64,000 nt of DNA from Thermomicrobium roseum DSM 5159. Lineage in GTDB: Bacteria; Chloroflexota; Chloroflexia; Thermomicrobiales; Thermomicrobiaceae. Below are positions 38,221-47,725 of this stretch, piece by piece. Where the stretch lies: assembly GCF_000021685.1 (NCBI RefSeq), contig NC_011961.1, forward strand, positions 806,001-870,000, in the 5' to 3' direction. Each line of letters opens with the position of its first letter. Position 1 is the stretch's first letter. Made by a program: the position numbers and the translations under genes. The notes beneath the pieces were generated by a model, which was not told the DNA's origin, did not search any database, and saw nothing but the letters and a program-made list of their open reading frames with translations.

Positions 38221-40096
38221 TCCCCATCTCCACTCGCCACCCCGGCGGATTGCCCGGCGTGTACGTCAAGCACCGTCGCTCGAAACATTGAACCAGCACG
38301 TCTTGGACTACTCCACCCACCTTCACCGTTGCCCAATACGGCTCGGTAATCGGGAAACCAGTCGCGAAGAACGTCGGCTCGAACAGCTTCCCCTCGACCG
38401 GCCCGGTCTCGCCCCAGACCAGCCCCTGGCTCTGCAGAAACTCCCAGAAGACATCGGCCACCGTATGGTGTGTTTCCGGAACGAGCACCGCCGCGAAGAC
38501 GCCACCAGGACCGTCGTCGCTCACCGTGCCATCGCGGTGCAGCCGCCAGCGAATCTCCGCTCCCACCGGGAGCGGCGGAGTATCGAGGAATGCACGAAAC
38601 GTCGCATAGGTCGGCCCAGCGGGATCGTCGGCATCACCCGCCACCGGAAGAGCGGCCGGCTCCCGTTGCTCGAACAGCGCATCACCGACCTGGACCGCTC
38701 CCGTGATGAGTTCTCGCACCAGCAGCCCGTTCGTCACGTACCAACGGGTACCTCGATCGGCCGCCAGCTCCGTCACCTCCATCCGCGCCTTGTCCCAATA
38801 CAGCACCGCCCGCCGGCCGCCCGGCGCATCCACGTACGGCTCGATCGCGACCCGCAGCGGTTGCGGCCCCCACGTCCAGCTCCGCGCTGCCGAGCCAGCC
38901 GCGACCGGCCGATCCTCTCGCTCCCAGGTTCGTTGCCAGGCAGCGAAAACGACTGGCTGGTAGGCTGCCGGTTCCCACGCTGCCCAGCCGATCCGCTCCA
39001 GTGTCTCCCGGCGACCAGTAGCCGGTTCCACGATCACCAGCACTGGGGGCTTCCCTGGCGAGTTCTGCACGAAGGCCAGTCGCTCACCCTCAGGACTGAT
39101 CGCTACGAGAATCCCCGGATCGCTCGCCGCGATCGCGCGCTCCCCGGTCACCAGGTCGATCCGCGTCACCACAGTCGGAAAACTTCGGCTCACGTAGAGA
39201 AAGCGAGCCAGGGGGTCCAACCACACGTACGGAGAGGGCACTTGCCTCCCTGGATACCCTACCGGCACATCGACGATGCGGCGCGCCTCCCCGCTGACCA
39301 GATTGAGCAAGATCAAATCGTCGCCACCTCCGACCGCATCCACGAACCCCAACCACTGCCCGTCACCGGAGACTAAAAGCGGCATCCGGCACGTCTCGAT
39401 CGGCCCGTTCCACAACACGCCGCTCGCGCCGCTCGCCGGATCGACCCAGCGGAGTCGCGCGTCGAGCGCCCCGGCATACACCAGCCGTGGCTGCTCGGCG
39501 ACACCAGCTACCCCCACCCAGGTGATCTGCCCGATCGCTCGGTCGACGATCTCGACGCGACCGCTGGCGGCCTCGATCCAACCCAGCTCCATCACAGGGC
39601 ACGGTCCATCGAGCGATTCATCGGTCGCTCGCTGGAACGCGAGCCATCGCCCATCCGCTGACCAGACGAGCGTCCTCGCCGCCACTGAAACGGAACGAAC
39701 CACATTCCCCTCGCGGGTCGCGATGACGACCGATTCCCCATCGCGCCAGGCCAGCCACCGCCCATCGCCCGACCAACTGGCCTCGCTGCCCCGGCCCACG
39801 ATCCGGGTCGTTGGCTCTGCTCCCGTCGTGACGATCCCGATCACCGGGGTACCGTCCTGGACACCGGCCAAGGCGAGCCGCCCACCCTCCGGCGACCACA
39901 GCACGCGAGACACAGCTAGATCGTTCGCCACCGGTTGTCGCTGCCGACCGTCCCCCGTCGCCAGCCACAACGTCCGATCGCGATCGAGCAGCGCGAGCGA
40001 CCACCAGGCAGGTTCCGCCTCGCGAGCCGCAACCAAGCCCGACATCCCGGTGCCGATCGAGACGATCGCGAGCAGAATCGACCATGTCACCCGCAT
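38180..40096 (-). CDS. secreted TolB-like propeller protein with C-terminal shared module
   Basis: The 638-residue protein has a signal peptide (VTWSILLAIVSIGTGM). Residues about 30-385 form repeated WD40/TolB-type blades (LVWSADGRWLAF, SWSGDGRWLAWRDG, AISPEGERLAFV). Residues about 395-638 repeat the module seen at the N-terminus of the protein at 31031-32755. ATG at 40096 follows GGAAGGGG. It overlaps the glycosyltransferase gene, suggesting a common cell-surface role. Confidence 0.8.
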   Translation of the reverse strand: MRVTWSILLAIVSIGTGMSGLVAAREAEPAWWSLALLDRDRTLWLATGDGRQRQPVANDLAVSRVLWSPEGGRLALAGVQDGTPVIGIVTTGAEPTTRIVGRGSEASWSGDGRWLAWRDGESVVIATREGNVVRSVSVAARTLVWSADGRWLAFQRATDESLDGPCPVMELGWIEAASGRVEIVDRAIGQITWVGVAGVAEQPRLVYAGALDARLRWVDPASGASGVLWNGPIETCRMPLLVSGDGQWLGFVDAVGGGDDLILLNLVSGEARRIVDVPVGYPGRQVPSPYVWLDPLARFLYVSRSFPTVVTRIDLVTGERAIAASDPGILVAISPEGERLAFVQNSPGKPPVLVIVEPATGRRETLERIGWAAWEPAAYQPVVFAAWQRTWEREDRPVAAGSAARSWTWGPQPLRVAIEPYVDAPGGRRAVLYWDKARMEVTELAADRGTRWYVTNGLLVRELITGAVQVGDALFEQREPAALPVAGDADDPAGPTYATFRAFLDTPPLPVGAEIRWRLHRDGTVSDDGPGGVFAAVLVPETHHTVADVFWEFLQSQGLVWGETGPVEGKLFEPTFFATGFPITEPYWATVKVGGVVQDVLVQCFERRCLTYTPGNPPGWRVEMGNVGQHYLAWREGW

Positions 40097-40521
40097 CCCG
40101 CACCCCTTCCCCGTGGCAGCCCCACTGCCGAAAACGAATACTAACCATAGCGTGCCCGCCACGTTTGCCGAACCGTCCTGCAGCGTTGCTCGCTCGCGCC
40201 GATCAGCCTGGCCACATCCTGGCGAGCGGGCATCTCGTCGCATTCCAGCCCGTGAGGCAATGACACGATCTTCCCCAGCGAACGCACAGTGCCGACTCCG
40301 CGCGATCTGATCGCTCTGGCCCACCAAACCTTCTGGTGCATCAGCTCCCTGTTATGGCGTGACAGTGCGACCCCCTGGCCTCCTCGCGCTACTGCACCGC
40401 GCCGAGATTTGCTGGCACGCCGCGTGTTCCTCGCGGTCCGACTCCTGCCCGTTCCGGAACCGGTCGGCTCGTCAGGGGAGAGCCTCATCGTCCTGCGCCT
40501 CACTCCATGGCGATTCGTGTC

Positions 40522-40550
40522 TTGACGCGCTCCGCCCCGGCTGTTACCCT
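40522..40550 (+). promoter_or_regulatory. candidate promoter of argG
   Basis: TTGACG, 17-base spacer, TACCCT, about 135 bases before the argG start. The remainder of the gap 40097-40691 shows no gene. Confidence 0.6.
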
Positions 40551-40691
40551 CAGCGCGGCAAACGATGTTCGTCGTGGGGAGGGAGCGCTGTGCTCGTCCG
40601 CATGCCCGGTCGTGCCAGGTGATGTGATGCGCGGAAACCCAGTGCACTGCCATCGGTCCAGAGTCGAATCGCCTGGAAGGGAGAGCACAGC

Positions 40692-41915
40692 GTGACGAAG
40701 AAGCGCGTCAACAAGGTCGTCCTCGCCTATTCCGGTGGGCTGGACACCTCCGTCATCCTGAAATGGATCAAGGAAACCTACGGCTGCGAAGTGATCACCG
40801 TCACCGCTGATGTCGGCCAGGGTGAGGATCTCTCCGGTATCGAAGCCAAAGCGCTCGCCACCGGCGCCTCCAAAGCCTATGTCCTCGATCTCAAGGAGGA
40901 GTTCCTGACCCAATACGCCTTCCCTGTCCTCCGCTCTGGTGCTGTGTACGAGCGGAAGTATCTCCTCGGCACGAGCTTTGCCCGCCCGCTGATCGCCAAG
41001 TACCAGGTGGAGATCGCAAAGCGCGAGGGAGCCGATGCCGTCGCGCATGGTTGCACCGGCAAGGGAAATGACCAGGTCCGCTTCGAACTCACCTACAAGG
41101 CACTCGCCCCCGAACTCACCGTCATTGCACCCTGGCGCGAGTGGGATCTCTCCGGTCGCGAGGCCCTGCTCGAGTACGCTGCCTCTCGCGGTATCCCGGT
41201 CGCACAGTCCAAAGAGAACATCTACAGCCGCGACCAGAATCTCTGGCACCTGAGTCATGAGGGAGGCGAACTCGAAGACCCTTGGCAAGCCCCGAGCGAA
41301 CGGGTCTATCAAATCACGGCGAGCCCGCAAGCGGCACCTGACCAGCCCGAAGAGATCGTCATCGGCTTCGAGCACGGTTATCCCGTCAGCTTGAACGGTG
41401 AGCGGCTGCCCCCGGTGACGCTCATGGAGCGCCTCAACGCGATCGGCGGACAACATGGTATCGGGCGCATCGACCTTGTCGAAAATCGCCTCGTCGGCAT
41501 GAAGTCCCGCGGCGTCTATGAGCAGCCTGGGGCGACCATCCTCTCCGTCGCGCACAAAGAACTCGAGCATCTGACGCTCGACCGCGAGACGATGCACTTC
41601 AAAGACCAACTCGCTCTGAAATACGCCGAACTCGTCTACTACGGACTGTGGTACACACCGCTCCGCGAGGCCCTCGATGCCTTCGTCGATGTCACCCAGC
41701 GGACCGTCACCGGCGAGGTCCGACTCATGCTGTACAAGGGGAACTGCATTCCCACCGGTCGCCGCTCCCCCTACAGCCTCTATAGCATGGAATTGGCGAC
41801 CTTCGGAGCTGACGCTATTTACGACCAGCGGGACGCCGAAGGTTTCATCAACCTCTTCGGTCTCCCGCTCAAGGTCGCTGCCCTCTTGGCCAAACAGCGG
41901 AGCACTTCGTCCTGA
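40692..41915 (+). CDS. argG: argininosuccinate synthase
   Basis: The 407-residue protein has the ATP pyrophosphatase motif AYSGGLDTS (12-20), [15 protein letters not shown] and [13 protein letters not shown], of standard ArgG length. It joins citrulline and aspartate in arginine synthesis. GTG at 40692 follows GGGAGAG. It stands alone between a promoter and a terminator hairpin. Confidence 0.97.
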   Translation: MTKKRVNKVVLAYSGGLDTSVILKWIKETYGCEVITVTADVGQGEDLSGIEAKALATGASKAYVLDLKEEFLTQYAFPVLRSGAVYERKYLLGTSFARPLIAKYQVEIAKREGADAVAHGCTGKGNDQVRFELTYKALAPELTVIAPWREWDLSGREALLEYAASRGIPVAQSKENIYSRDQNLWHLSHEGGELEDPWQAPSERVYQITASPQAAPDQPEEIVIGFEHGYPVSLNGERLPPVTLMERLNAIGGQHGIGRIDLVENRLVGMKSRGVYEQPGATILSVAHKELEHLTLDRETMHFKDQLALKYAELVYYGLWYTPLREALDAFVDVTQRTVTGEVRLMLYKGNCIPTGRRSPYSLYSMELATFGADAIYDQRDAEGFINLFGLPLKVAALLAKQRSTSS

Positions 41916-41939
41916 CTGCTCGGGCAGATACGACGAATC

Positions 41940-41960
41940 GGGGGCGCGTCTCGCGCCCCC
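41940..41960 (+). terminator. hairpin after argG
   Basis: Perfect nine-base arms GGGGGCGCG/CGCGCCCCC with loop TCT, 25 bases after the stop. The uridine run is missing. Confidence 0.6.
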
Positions 41961-41994
41961 AGTTCGTTGACCGCCGTCATGTGTTAGCCGGACC

Positions 41995-42189
41995 TCATCG
42001 CCACGGATGAATCGTCGGCGAGTTGATGGCGATGATCATCCAAATGATCAACCCCACGACGTTGATGCCGACGAACGTCACGAATGCCAGAAATCCCCAC
42101 CCATAGCGGAACTCGTACCCGAAGAGCGGCTGTCCCGCCGTCTCCACCCGCTCTGCGACCACCACTCGGCTGTTCTGTCCCTTCGCCAC
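41995..42189 (-). CDS. small single-span membrane protein
   Basis: The 64-residue protein has one span (GFLAFVTFVGINVVGLIIWM) and short polar ends. GTG at 42189 is preceded by GGGAGGG at good spacing, which supports a real gene. Family unknown. Confidence 0.65.
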   Translation of the reverse strand: MAKGQNSRVVVAERVETAGQPLFGYEFRYGWGFLAFVTFVGINVVGLIIWMIIAINSPTIHPWR

Positions 42190-42444
42190 GCTCGTTCCCT
42201 CCCAGTCTCGGCCGCTGCGATCGCTCTCCCCCTATCCTACCACGTTCCCTGGCACTTTGCGAAACCATTCACGAAGAAAATAAAATATCGTTCTTGACCA
42301 ACCCGACGCGCCTCACCACTTGTTCTGCAATCGAACACGCTCGACGATGATCCGTGCTCATCCCGCACGCCTGTCGCACCGTGCTCCGGTTTCTTCCGCT
42401 TCCCCCTCGCCGACCGTGCGTCACTCTCGTCGCACCAGCGCCGC

Positions 42445-43455
42445 TCACCGTTCGGTTGCCTCGCTCCCGGGAAGCCTCGCCACATATTCGCCTCGCTCTT
42501 CTGCCAGTTCCACCAGCCCATCCCGGGCCAATCCTTCCAGCACCCCGCGCAACCAGTCGCGCGCTTGGCAACCGTAATCCGCCCGGACCAGCCTTCCCAA
42601 CTCGTCCAACGGCACGCCTCTCGGATGCTGCCGCAGCACCGCCACGATCCGCCCGCGGTAATAGCGCCGCGAGCCCTCGAAGCGCCCACCCCTGCGCCGA
42701 CTTTCTCCCTCCGTCCCCACCGAGCGACACAGCCCGCACAACGGGCAGATCTCACACCGCGGTCGCCGCGCCGAGCAGATGCGCGCACCCAGTTCCATCA
42801 GGGCCTGGTTCCACTCGTAGGCTCGATCCAGTGGCAAGACCCGCTCGGCCAGCTCGTCCAGTTCGCGCCGACCCGGTCGCGCCTCCGGCCCGAGGAAGAC
42901 ACGCCTCAAAACCCGGGCGATGTTCGTGTCCCAGAACGCCACACGCTCCCCGAAGGCGAAGCACGCCACCGCACCCGCCGTATAGCGTCCGACACCCGGC
43001 AGCCGCTCCAAGAGCCGCCGCTCGCCCGGGAAGCGCCCACCCCACCGCTCCACGATTTCCCGCGCTGCTCGCCACAGATAGACGGCTCGCCGGTTGTAGC
43101 CCAACCCACCCCAGACCGCGATCACCTCCGCCAGCGCTGCCGAGGCCAGCGCCTCCACCGTCGGGAACCGAGCGAGGAACACCTCATAGTACGGAATCAC
43201 GCGCTCCACTTGGGTCTGCTGGAGCATCACCTCGCTGACCAGGATCCGGTACGGATCGCGCGTCCGGCGCCAGGGAAGATCGCGCGCTTCCCGCCGATAC
43301 CAGTCCACGAGCCGTCGCTGCACTGCCCGGATCTGCTCCTCCGGGCTCTGCCCCAACCTCTCCGCCACCTGACCTGCAGCGCTCCCTTCCCGCCTCATCG
43401 ACAATCGTTCACTCGTGGTACGCTCGCCAGCCCACGAGGCCGCACCATCGAGCAT
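42445..43455 (-). CDS. mutY: A/G-specific adenine DNA glycosylase MutY
   Basis: The 336-residue HhH-GPD glycosylase has LVSEVMLQQTQVERV with the catalytic Glu, LPGVGRYTAGAVACFAFG, the Asp in WDTNIARVLRR, and the [4Fe-4S] loop C-x6-C-x2-C-x5-C. The last about 80 residues look like a winged helix (RQHPRGVPLDELGRLVRADY) rather than the NUDIX-like 8-oxoG-recognition domain of long MutY forms. ATG at 43455 has GGAGG five bases away; an internal ATG at 43398 is the alternative. Confidence 0.88.
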   Translation of the reverse strand: MLDGAASWAGERTTSERLSMRREGSAAGQVAERLGQSPEEQIRAVQRRLVDWYRREARDLPWRRTRDPYRILVSEVMLQQTQVERVIPYYEVFLARFPTVEALASAALAEVIAVWGGLGYNRRAVYLWRAAREIVERWGGRFPGERRLLERLPGVGRYTAGAVACFAFGERVAFWDTNIARVLRRVFLGPEARPGRRELDELAERVLPLDRAYEWNQALMELGARICSARRPRCEICPLCGLCRSVGTEGESRRRGGRFEGSRRYYRGRIVAVLRQHPRGVPLDELGRLVRADYGCQARDWLRGVLEGLARDGLVELAEERGEYVARLPGSEATER

Positions 43456-43631
43456 ACCTACCTCCGACAGACCGGAATCCATCTGTTCCGCCACCGCGAC
43501 CAGTATTCGTGCTCGGAACACGTGCCACGCTCCCGCTCCGCGCCGCTACTGCTCTTCGTTCTCCTGAAAACGGAATCTCTCCCTCTCCAGCGTGGTGGGC
43601 CATCGTCGGTCGTTCGAGCATGCAGCCGACG

Positions 43632-43667
43632 AAAACACGGAAGCGGCCCAGCTGGGCCGCTTCCGTG
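43632..43667 (-). terminator. Rho-independent terminator of miaA
   Basis: A perfect palindrome with 16-base arms (CACGGAAGCGGCCCAG and complement, 43636-43667) is followed on the minus strand by TTTT, eight bases beyond the miaA stop. Confidence 0.85.
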
Positions 43668-43675
43668 CCTCCTCC

Positions 43676-44665
43676 TCACGCGCGAGGCGCTTCCTTTCCT
43701 CCTCCGCTCTGGTGTACGGCAACATCCCCTTCATCGGATTCTTCCCGGAGGGACCTTTCGACACGCTCGCGCAACTGCTCGTACCAACCTGGTTGGGTCA
43801 CGTCGTACCACTCCACCTGCTTCATCCGCCGCAACCAGGTCAGCTGATGCCGCGCATACCGGTGCGTATCGTACTTGATCCGCTGGATCGCTTCCTCCAA
43901 GCTCAGCTGCCCGGTAAGAAACGCGACGATCTGCCGATAACCGAGCGCCGTCATCGCGGGTGCGTCCGGCGGCACTCCCTGCTCCAGCAAGCGCTGCACC
44001 TCTTCCACCAGGCCGCGCGCGACCTGCCGATCCACTCGCTCGTCGATCCGGCGGTACAGTTCGTCGCGCGGCATCGTCAGGCCGAGCCACAGCACACGCC
44101 AGGGCGGTGCTTCTCGGCCTTCCAGTTCGGTCATCCGTCTCCCGGTCGTCAGGAAGATCTCGAGTGCGCGGATAACTCGACGGACGTTCTCTGGGGGAAT
44201 GCGGGCTGCCGCGACCGGATCCACTGTCTGGAGCTCCCGATGCAACGCCTCCGGCCCCTCCCGGCGGGCACGCAACTCCAGCTGGGCGCGCAACTCCGGA
44301 TTGGGTGGAGCAGGTGGAATGCGCCACCCCTCCAGCAGTGCACGCAGATACAGCGGTGTCCCGCCGGCCACGATCGGCAGCCGACCACGCGCATGGATCT
44401 CCTCGATCGCCCGCTGGGCATCACGTTGGAACAGAGCCAGCGAGTAGTCGTCGCGCGGATCGAGAATGTCGATGAGATGATGGGGAACCCCCCGGCGTTC
44501 CTCCAGCGTCGGCTTGTCCGTACCGATATCCATGCCGCGGTAGAGATACCGTGAATCGGCTGAGACGACTTCCCCCCCGAATGTCAATGCCAACTCGATC
44601 GCGGTCGCTGTCTTCCCGACCGAGGTCGGACCCACGAGCGCGACCACCGGTTTGCGCTTGTTCAT
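43676..44665 (-). CDS. miaA: tRNA dimethylallyltransferase MiaA
   Basis: The 329-residue protein has the P-loop GPTSVGKT (12-19), SADSRYLYRGMDIGTDKP, LVDI-type segment HHLIDILDPRDDYS, VAGGTPLYLRALLEG and TALGYRQIVAFL. It prenylates A37 of tRNAs reading UNN codons. ATG at 44665; divergent from mltG. Confidence 0.95.
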   Translation of the reverse strand: MNKRKPVVALVGPTSVGKTATAIELALTFGGEVVSADSRYLYRGMDIGTDKPTLEERRGVPHHLIDILDPRDDYSLALFQRDAQRAIEEIHARGRLPIVAGGTPLYLRALLEGWRIPPAPPNPELRAQLELRARREGPEALHRELQTVDPVAAARIPPENVRRVIRALEIFLTTGRRMTELEGREAPPWRVLWLGLTMPRDELYRRIDERVDRQVARGLVEEVQRLLEQGVPPDAPAMTALGYRQIVAFLTGQLSLEEAIQRIKYDTHRYARHQLTWLRRMKQVEWYDVTQPGWYEQLRERVERSLREESDEGDVAVHQSGGGKEAPRA

Positions 44666-44687
44666 CTGCCTCGACTCCTGGTAGACT
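44658..44687 (+). promoter_or_regulatory. candidate promoter of mltG-aroE-prepilin peptidase operon
   Basis: TTGTTC, 18-base spacer, TAGACT; the -35 box lies within the first codons of divergent miaA. It would give a leader of about 45 bases before the mltG GTG. Confidence 0.5.
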
Positions 44688-44740
44688 CTCGGCCGGTCGC
44701 GCGACCCGTTACGTCCAGCGCTGGCAGGAGGCTCACCCGC

Positions 44741-45793
44741 GTGCTCCGCGTGATGGTACAAGCCCTGAAGATCACGGTCGTCCTCGTTCTCGCCGCTGTC
44801 ATCGTCGTATCGGCTCAGCGTGCGCTCGATGCCCAACTCCGCGGAACTGCCGCAGCCGCTGGACAACCGGTCATCTTCGACGTCCGGCCCCAGGAGTCGA
44901 TCGATTCGATCGCCGAGCGTCTCCACGAGGCCGGTCTGATTCGCTCCCCGACCTACTTCAAGCTTCGTGTCCGCTTGACCAACGCCGATACGCGCATCCG
45001 CGCCGGCCGCTTTACGTTATATACCGGAATGTCCGTCAACCAGATCATCCAGACGCTCACCACCGCGCCCGGCGTCCAGGTCGTGCGTGTCCGCTTCTTG
45101 GAAGGATGGCGGGCCGAGCAGTATGCCGACGAGCTGGTCCGCGTCGGGATCCTCTCCGACCCGAATCGATTCCTCGACGCTCTCCGCGCTTCTCGCTGGC
45201 AGACGCGTTTCCCCTTCCTGGCCGATGTCCCACCCAATGGCACCGTCGAAGGATACTTGTTCCCTGACACCTACGAGTTCCGCATCGACGCCACGCCCGA
45301 CGAGATCGTGCAGACGCTGCTCGAAAACTTCGATCGTCGTGTTCCAGCAGAGGATCGCGCTCGTGCGCAGGCACTCGGCCGCACCTTCTACCAGGTCCTC
45401 ATCATCGCCTCCATCGTCGAGCGCGAGGCGCGCATCGCCGAGGAACGCCCGGTCATCGCGTCCGTCTTCTATAACCGTCTGCGCGAGAACATGCCGCTGC
45501 AAGCTGATCCGACAGTGCAATATGCCCTCGGCAGCCCGGAAGACTGGTGGCCTTCCCTCGAAAACATCCCCGACCTGGGCGCTGTGAATAGTCCTTACAA
45601 CACCTATCGCAATGCTGGTTTGCCTCCCAGTCCGATCTGCAATCCGGGACGAGCTGCCATCGAAGCTGCTCTCTCCCCCGCGCAGACCGATTACCTCTAC
45701 TTCGTCACCCGCGGTGACGGCAGTGGCGCCCACGTCTTCGCTCGAACCTACGAGGAGCATGTCCGGAACATTCGGGAGCAGCACGGCAGATGA
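44741..45793 (+). CDS. mltG: endolytic murein transglycosylase MltG
   Basis: The 350-residue protein has one N-terminal membrane anchor (ITVVLVLAAVIVVS), a LysM-like part and the YceG domain with GYLFPDTYEF, the catalytic Glu in IIASIVEREA (E227), NRLRENMPLQADPTVQYALG and YNTYRNAGLPPSPICNPG. It cleaves nascent peptidoglycan strands outside the cytoplasmic membrane. The GTG start has AGGAGG upstream. Its stop overlaps aroE. Confidence 0.95.
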   Translation: MLRVMVQALKITVVLVLAAVIVVSAQRALDAQLRGTAAAAGQPVIFDVRPQESIDSIAERLHEAGLIRSPTYFKLRVRLTNADTRIRAGRFTLYTGMSVNQIIQTLTTAPGVQVVRVRFLEGWRAEQYADELVRVGILSDPNRFLDALRASRWQTRFPFLADVPPNGTVEGYLFPDTYEFRIDATPDEIVQTLLENFDRRVPAEDRARAQALGRTFYQVLIIASIVEREARIAEERPVIASVFYNRLRENMPLQADPTVQYALGSPEDWWPSLENIPDLGAVNSPYNTYRNAGLPPSPICNPGRAAIEAALSPAQTDYLYFVTRGDGSGAHVFARTYEEHVRNIREQHGR

Positions 45794-46629
45794 CCCTCCG
45801 TGTCGGCCTGATCGGTTTCCCTGTCGAACATAGCCTCTCGCCGGTCTTCCAGCAGGTCGCCCTCGACGCTCTCGGCATCCCCGCACGCTACGAGCTCTGG
45901 CCGACTCCACCAGCCGAACTCCAGCAGCGCATCGCCGGTCTACGCGCACCCGGTACCGTGGGGGCGAACGTCACCGTCCCGCACAAAGAGGCGGTCGCGC
46001 AGCTGGTGGACGAACTCGCTCCGCGCGCTCGGCGTGTCGGTGCGGTCAACACAGTCATCGTGCGCGGGCAGAGGCTCCTCGGCGACAATACCGATGTTCC
46101 CGGTTTTCTCTTCCCGCTCCGAGAGCGGGGGCTTCCGCTCGCTGATCTCCGCGTGACCCTGCTCGGCGCCGGTGGTGCCGCCCGAGCAGTCATCGTCGCC
46201 CTGCTCGATCAGGGTTGCCGCCACCTCACCATCGCCAACCGCACGCCCGAGCGCGCCCGGCAGCTCGTAGCCGAGTTCGGAATCGGTCATGCGCTCACGC
46301 TTGGTCCGGAACTCCTCACCGTTCTCGGCGAAACCGATCTCCTGGTCAACGCCACCAGTCTCGGCTGGGACGGCCGCGCGAGTCCCATCCCGCTGGACTG
46401 GCTCGGGCAGCTGCCACCCCATGCATTCGTCTACGATCTCACTTACCGTGAGACACCGCTCCTCGCCACGGCACGTCAGTTGGGACGCACCGCACTCGAT
46501 GGGCTCGAGATGCTCGTCGCGCAGGGAGCCGAGTCGTTCCGCCTCTGGTTCGAGCGTGAACCTCCGTTCGATCTCATGTTGCGCGCTGCCCAGGAGGCGC
46601 GTGCCCAGCGGTTCGGGACCATCGGGTGA
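45790..46629 (+). CDS. aroE: shikimate dehydrogenase
   Basis: The 279-residue protein has GFPVEHSLSPVFQQ, NVTVPHKEAV with catalytic K66, GDNTDVPGF with D102, the NADP motif LLGAGGAARAV and NATSLGWDG. It reduces 3-dehydroshikimate in the aromatic pathway. The ATG overlaps the mltG stop by four bases. Confidence 0.95.
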   Translation: MTLRVGLIGFPVEHSLSPVFQQVALDALGIPARYELWPTPPAELQQRIAGLRAPGTVGANVTVPHKEAVAQLVDELAPRARRVGAVNTVIVRGQRLLGDNTDVPGFLFPLRERGLPLADLRVTLLGAGGAARAVIVALLDQGCRHLTIANRTPERARQLVAEFGIGHALTLGPELLTVLGETDLLVNATSLGWDGRASPIPLDWLGQLPPHAFVYDLTYRETPLLATARQLGRTALDGLEMLVAQGAESFRLWFEREPPFDLMLRAAQEARAQRFGTIG

Positions 46630-46700
46630 GCCCCACGAGCGGTTCCTCGTGTTATCGTCCGTCCGGGGCGAGTCGCTTCAGCCTGCCCGCGGGAGTCGTG

Positions 46701-47426
46701 ATGGAAGTCGCCATCGTCTTTCTGCCGATCGCCGCACTCACCGGTTTCGCGCTCGGTGCCCTCGTCGAGCTCACCGCGCTCCGCTTGCCGAGCGGTCAAC
46801 CGCTGCTCGCCCGGCCAGCATGCCCAGTCTGCCAGGCTCCGCTGCCCCGCTGGAGCTGGCTGATCCCGCGCCGCTGTGCCTTCTGCCGGAACTTCCCGCG
46901 CCACCAGCTTCTCTCGCAAACAGCCATCGCGGTCCTACTGGCTGCAGCCTGGTGGCGTTTTCTCGCCGACCCCCTTCAGGCTTTTCGGGTCTCCCTCTCC
47001 ATCCTCTTCCTGGCCCTCATCGCCCGCATCGACTGGGCACATCACCTGATCTATCTCGTGACGATCATCCCGGCTCTGCTCCTGGGCTTGCTCCTGACTC
47101 TGCTCGCCTCTCCCGCCGCCTTTCTCGCCGCGCTTGTCGGTTCGCTGGCCGGCGCACTCCTCTTCGCTCTCTTCTACGGTCTCGGTTGGCTCCTCTATCG
47201 CCGCCCTGCCCTCGGCAGTGGCGACGTGTTGCTCGCCGCCTCCATCGGCGCGCTGACTGGTTGGCAGCATCTCCTGCACGCACTCGCCCTCGGCATGACT
47301 GCCGCTGCGCTCGCTGCGGTCTGGCTCCTCGCTCGCCGGCGCGCGAGCCGCTACAGCTATCTTCCCTACGGCTCCTACCTCGCCGGCGGCACTATCCTCG
47401 CCCTGCTCCTCTGGGGACCTGCCTGA
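46701..47426 (+). CDS. prepilin peptidase (type IV, A24 family)
   Basis: The 241-residue membrane protein has a CPVC...CAFC zinc loop after the first span, the aspartate motifs in LIARIDWAHHLIYL and GSGDVLLAASIGALTG, and about seven spans. It cleaves and usually methylates type IV prepilins. ATG at 46701, preceded by GGGAG, gives the usual N-terminus; a GTG at 46626 overlapping aroE is less likely. No pilin gene lies in this window. The 299 bases after it show no gene. Confidence 0.88.
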   Translation: MEVAIVFLPIAALTGFALGALVELTALRLPSGQPLLARPACPVCQAPLPRWSWLIPRRCAFCRNFPRHQLLSQTAIAVLLAAAWWRFLADPLQAFRVSLSILFLALIARIDWAHHLIYLVTIIPALLLGLLLTLLASPAAFLAALVGSLAGALLFALFYGLGWLLYRRPALGSGDVLLAASIGALTGWQHLLHALALGMTAAALAAVWLLARRRASRYSYLPYGSYLAGGTILALLLWGPA

Positions 47427-47725
47427 ATGACGTTTCCCCACATCCGACGACCGCAGCGGAAGGCGACTCCACCCGCCTCCGGCCGACCAGCAGTCGGCAA
47501 GCCCTCGAGCTCTCGCACCCCGCAGACGAGCACACCCCGCGCACCGAACTGCGTCCATCGTCTACCCGAGCCCAGGGCTGGGGAAAACGAGCGCGCTAGT
47601 GAGCCGTCGTGTCCCCCTGCTCAGGCCCCCATCGGCAGACTCAGCTGCGCGCCAGCCTGCTCCGGCCGGACCAGGGTCCCTCCTGAGCGGATGGTCCGCG
47701 CGGCACCGACCGACTGCAACTCTCG

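Noticed and set aside
43546..43764. 72-residue minus-strand frame overlapping the end of miaA
   Set aside because: It runs through the perfect terminator palindrome at 43636-43667 and has no independent ribosome site or known family.
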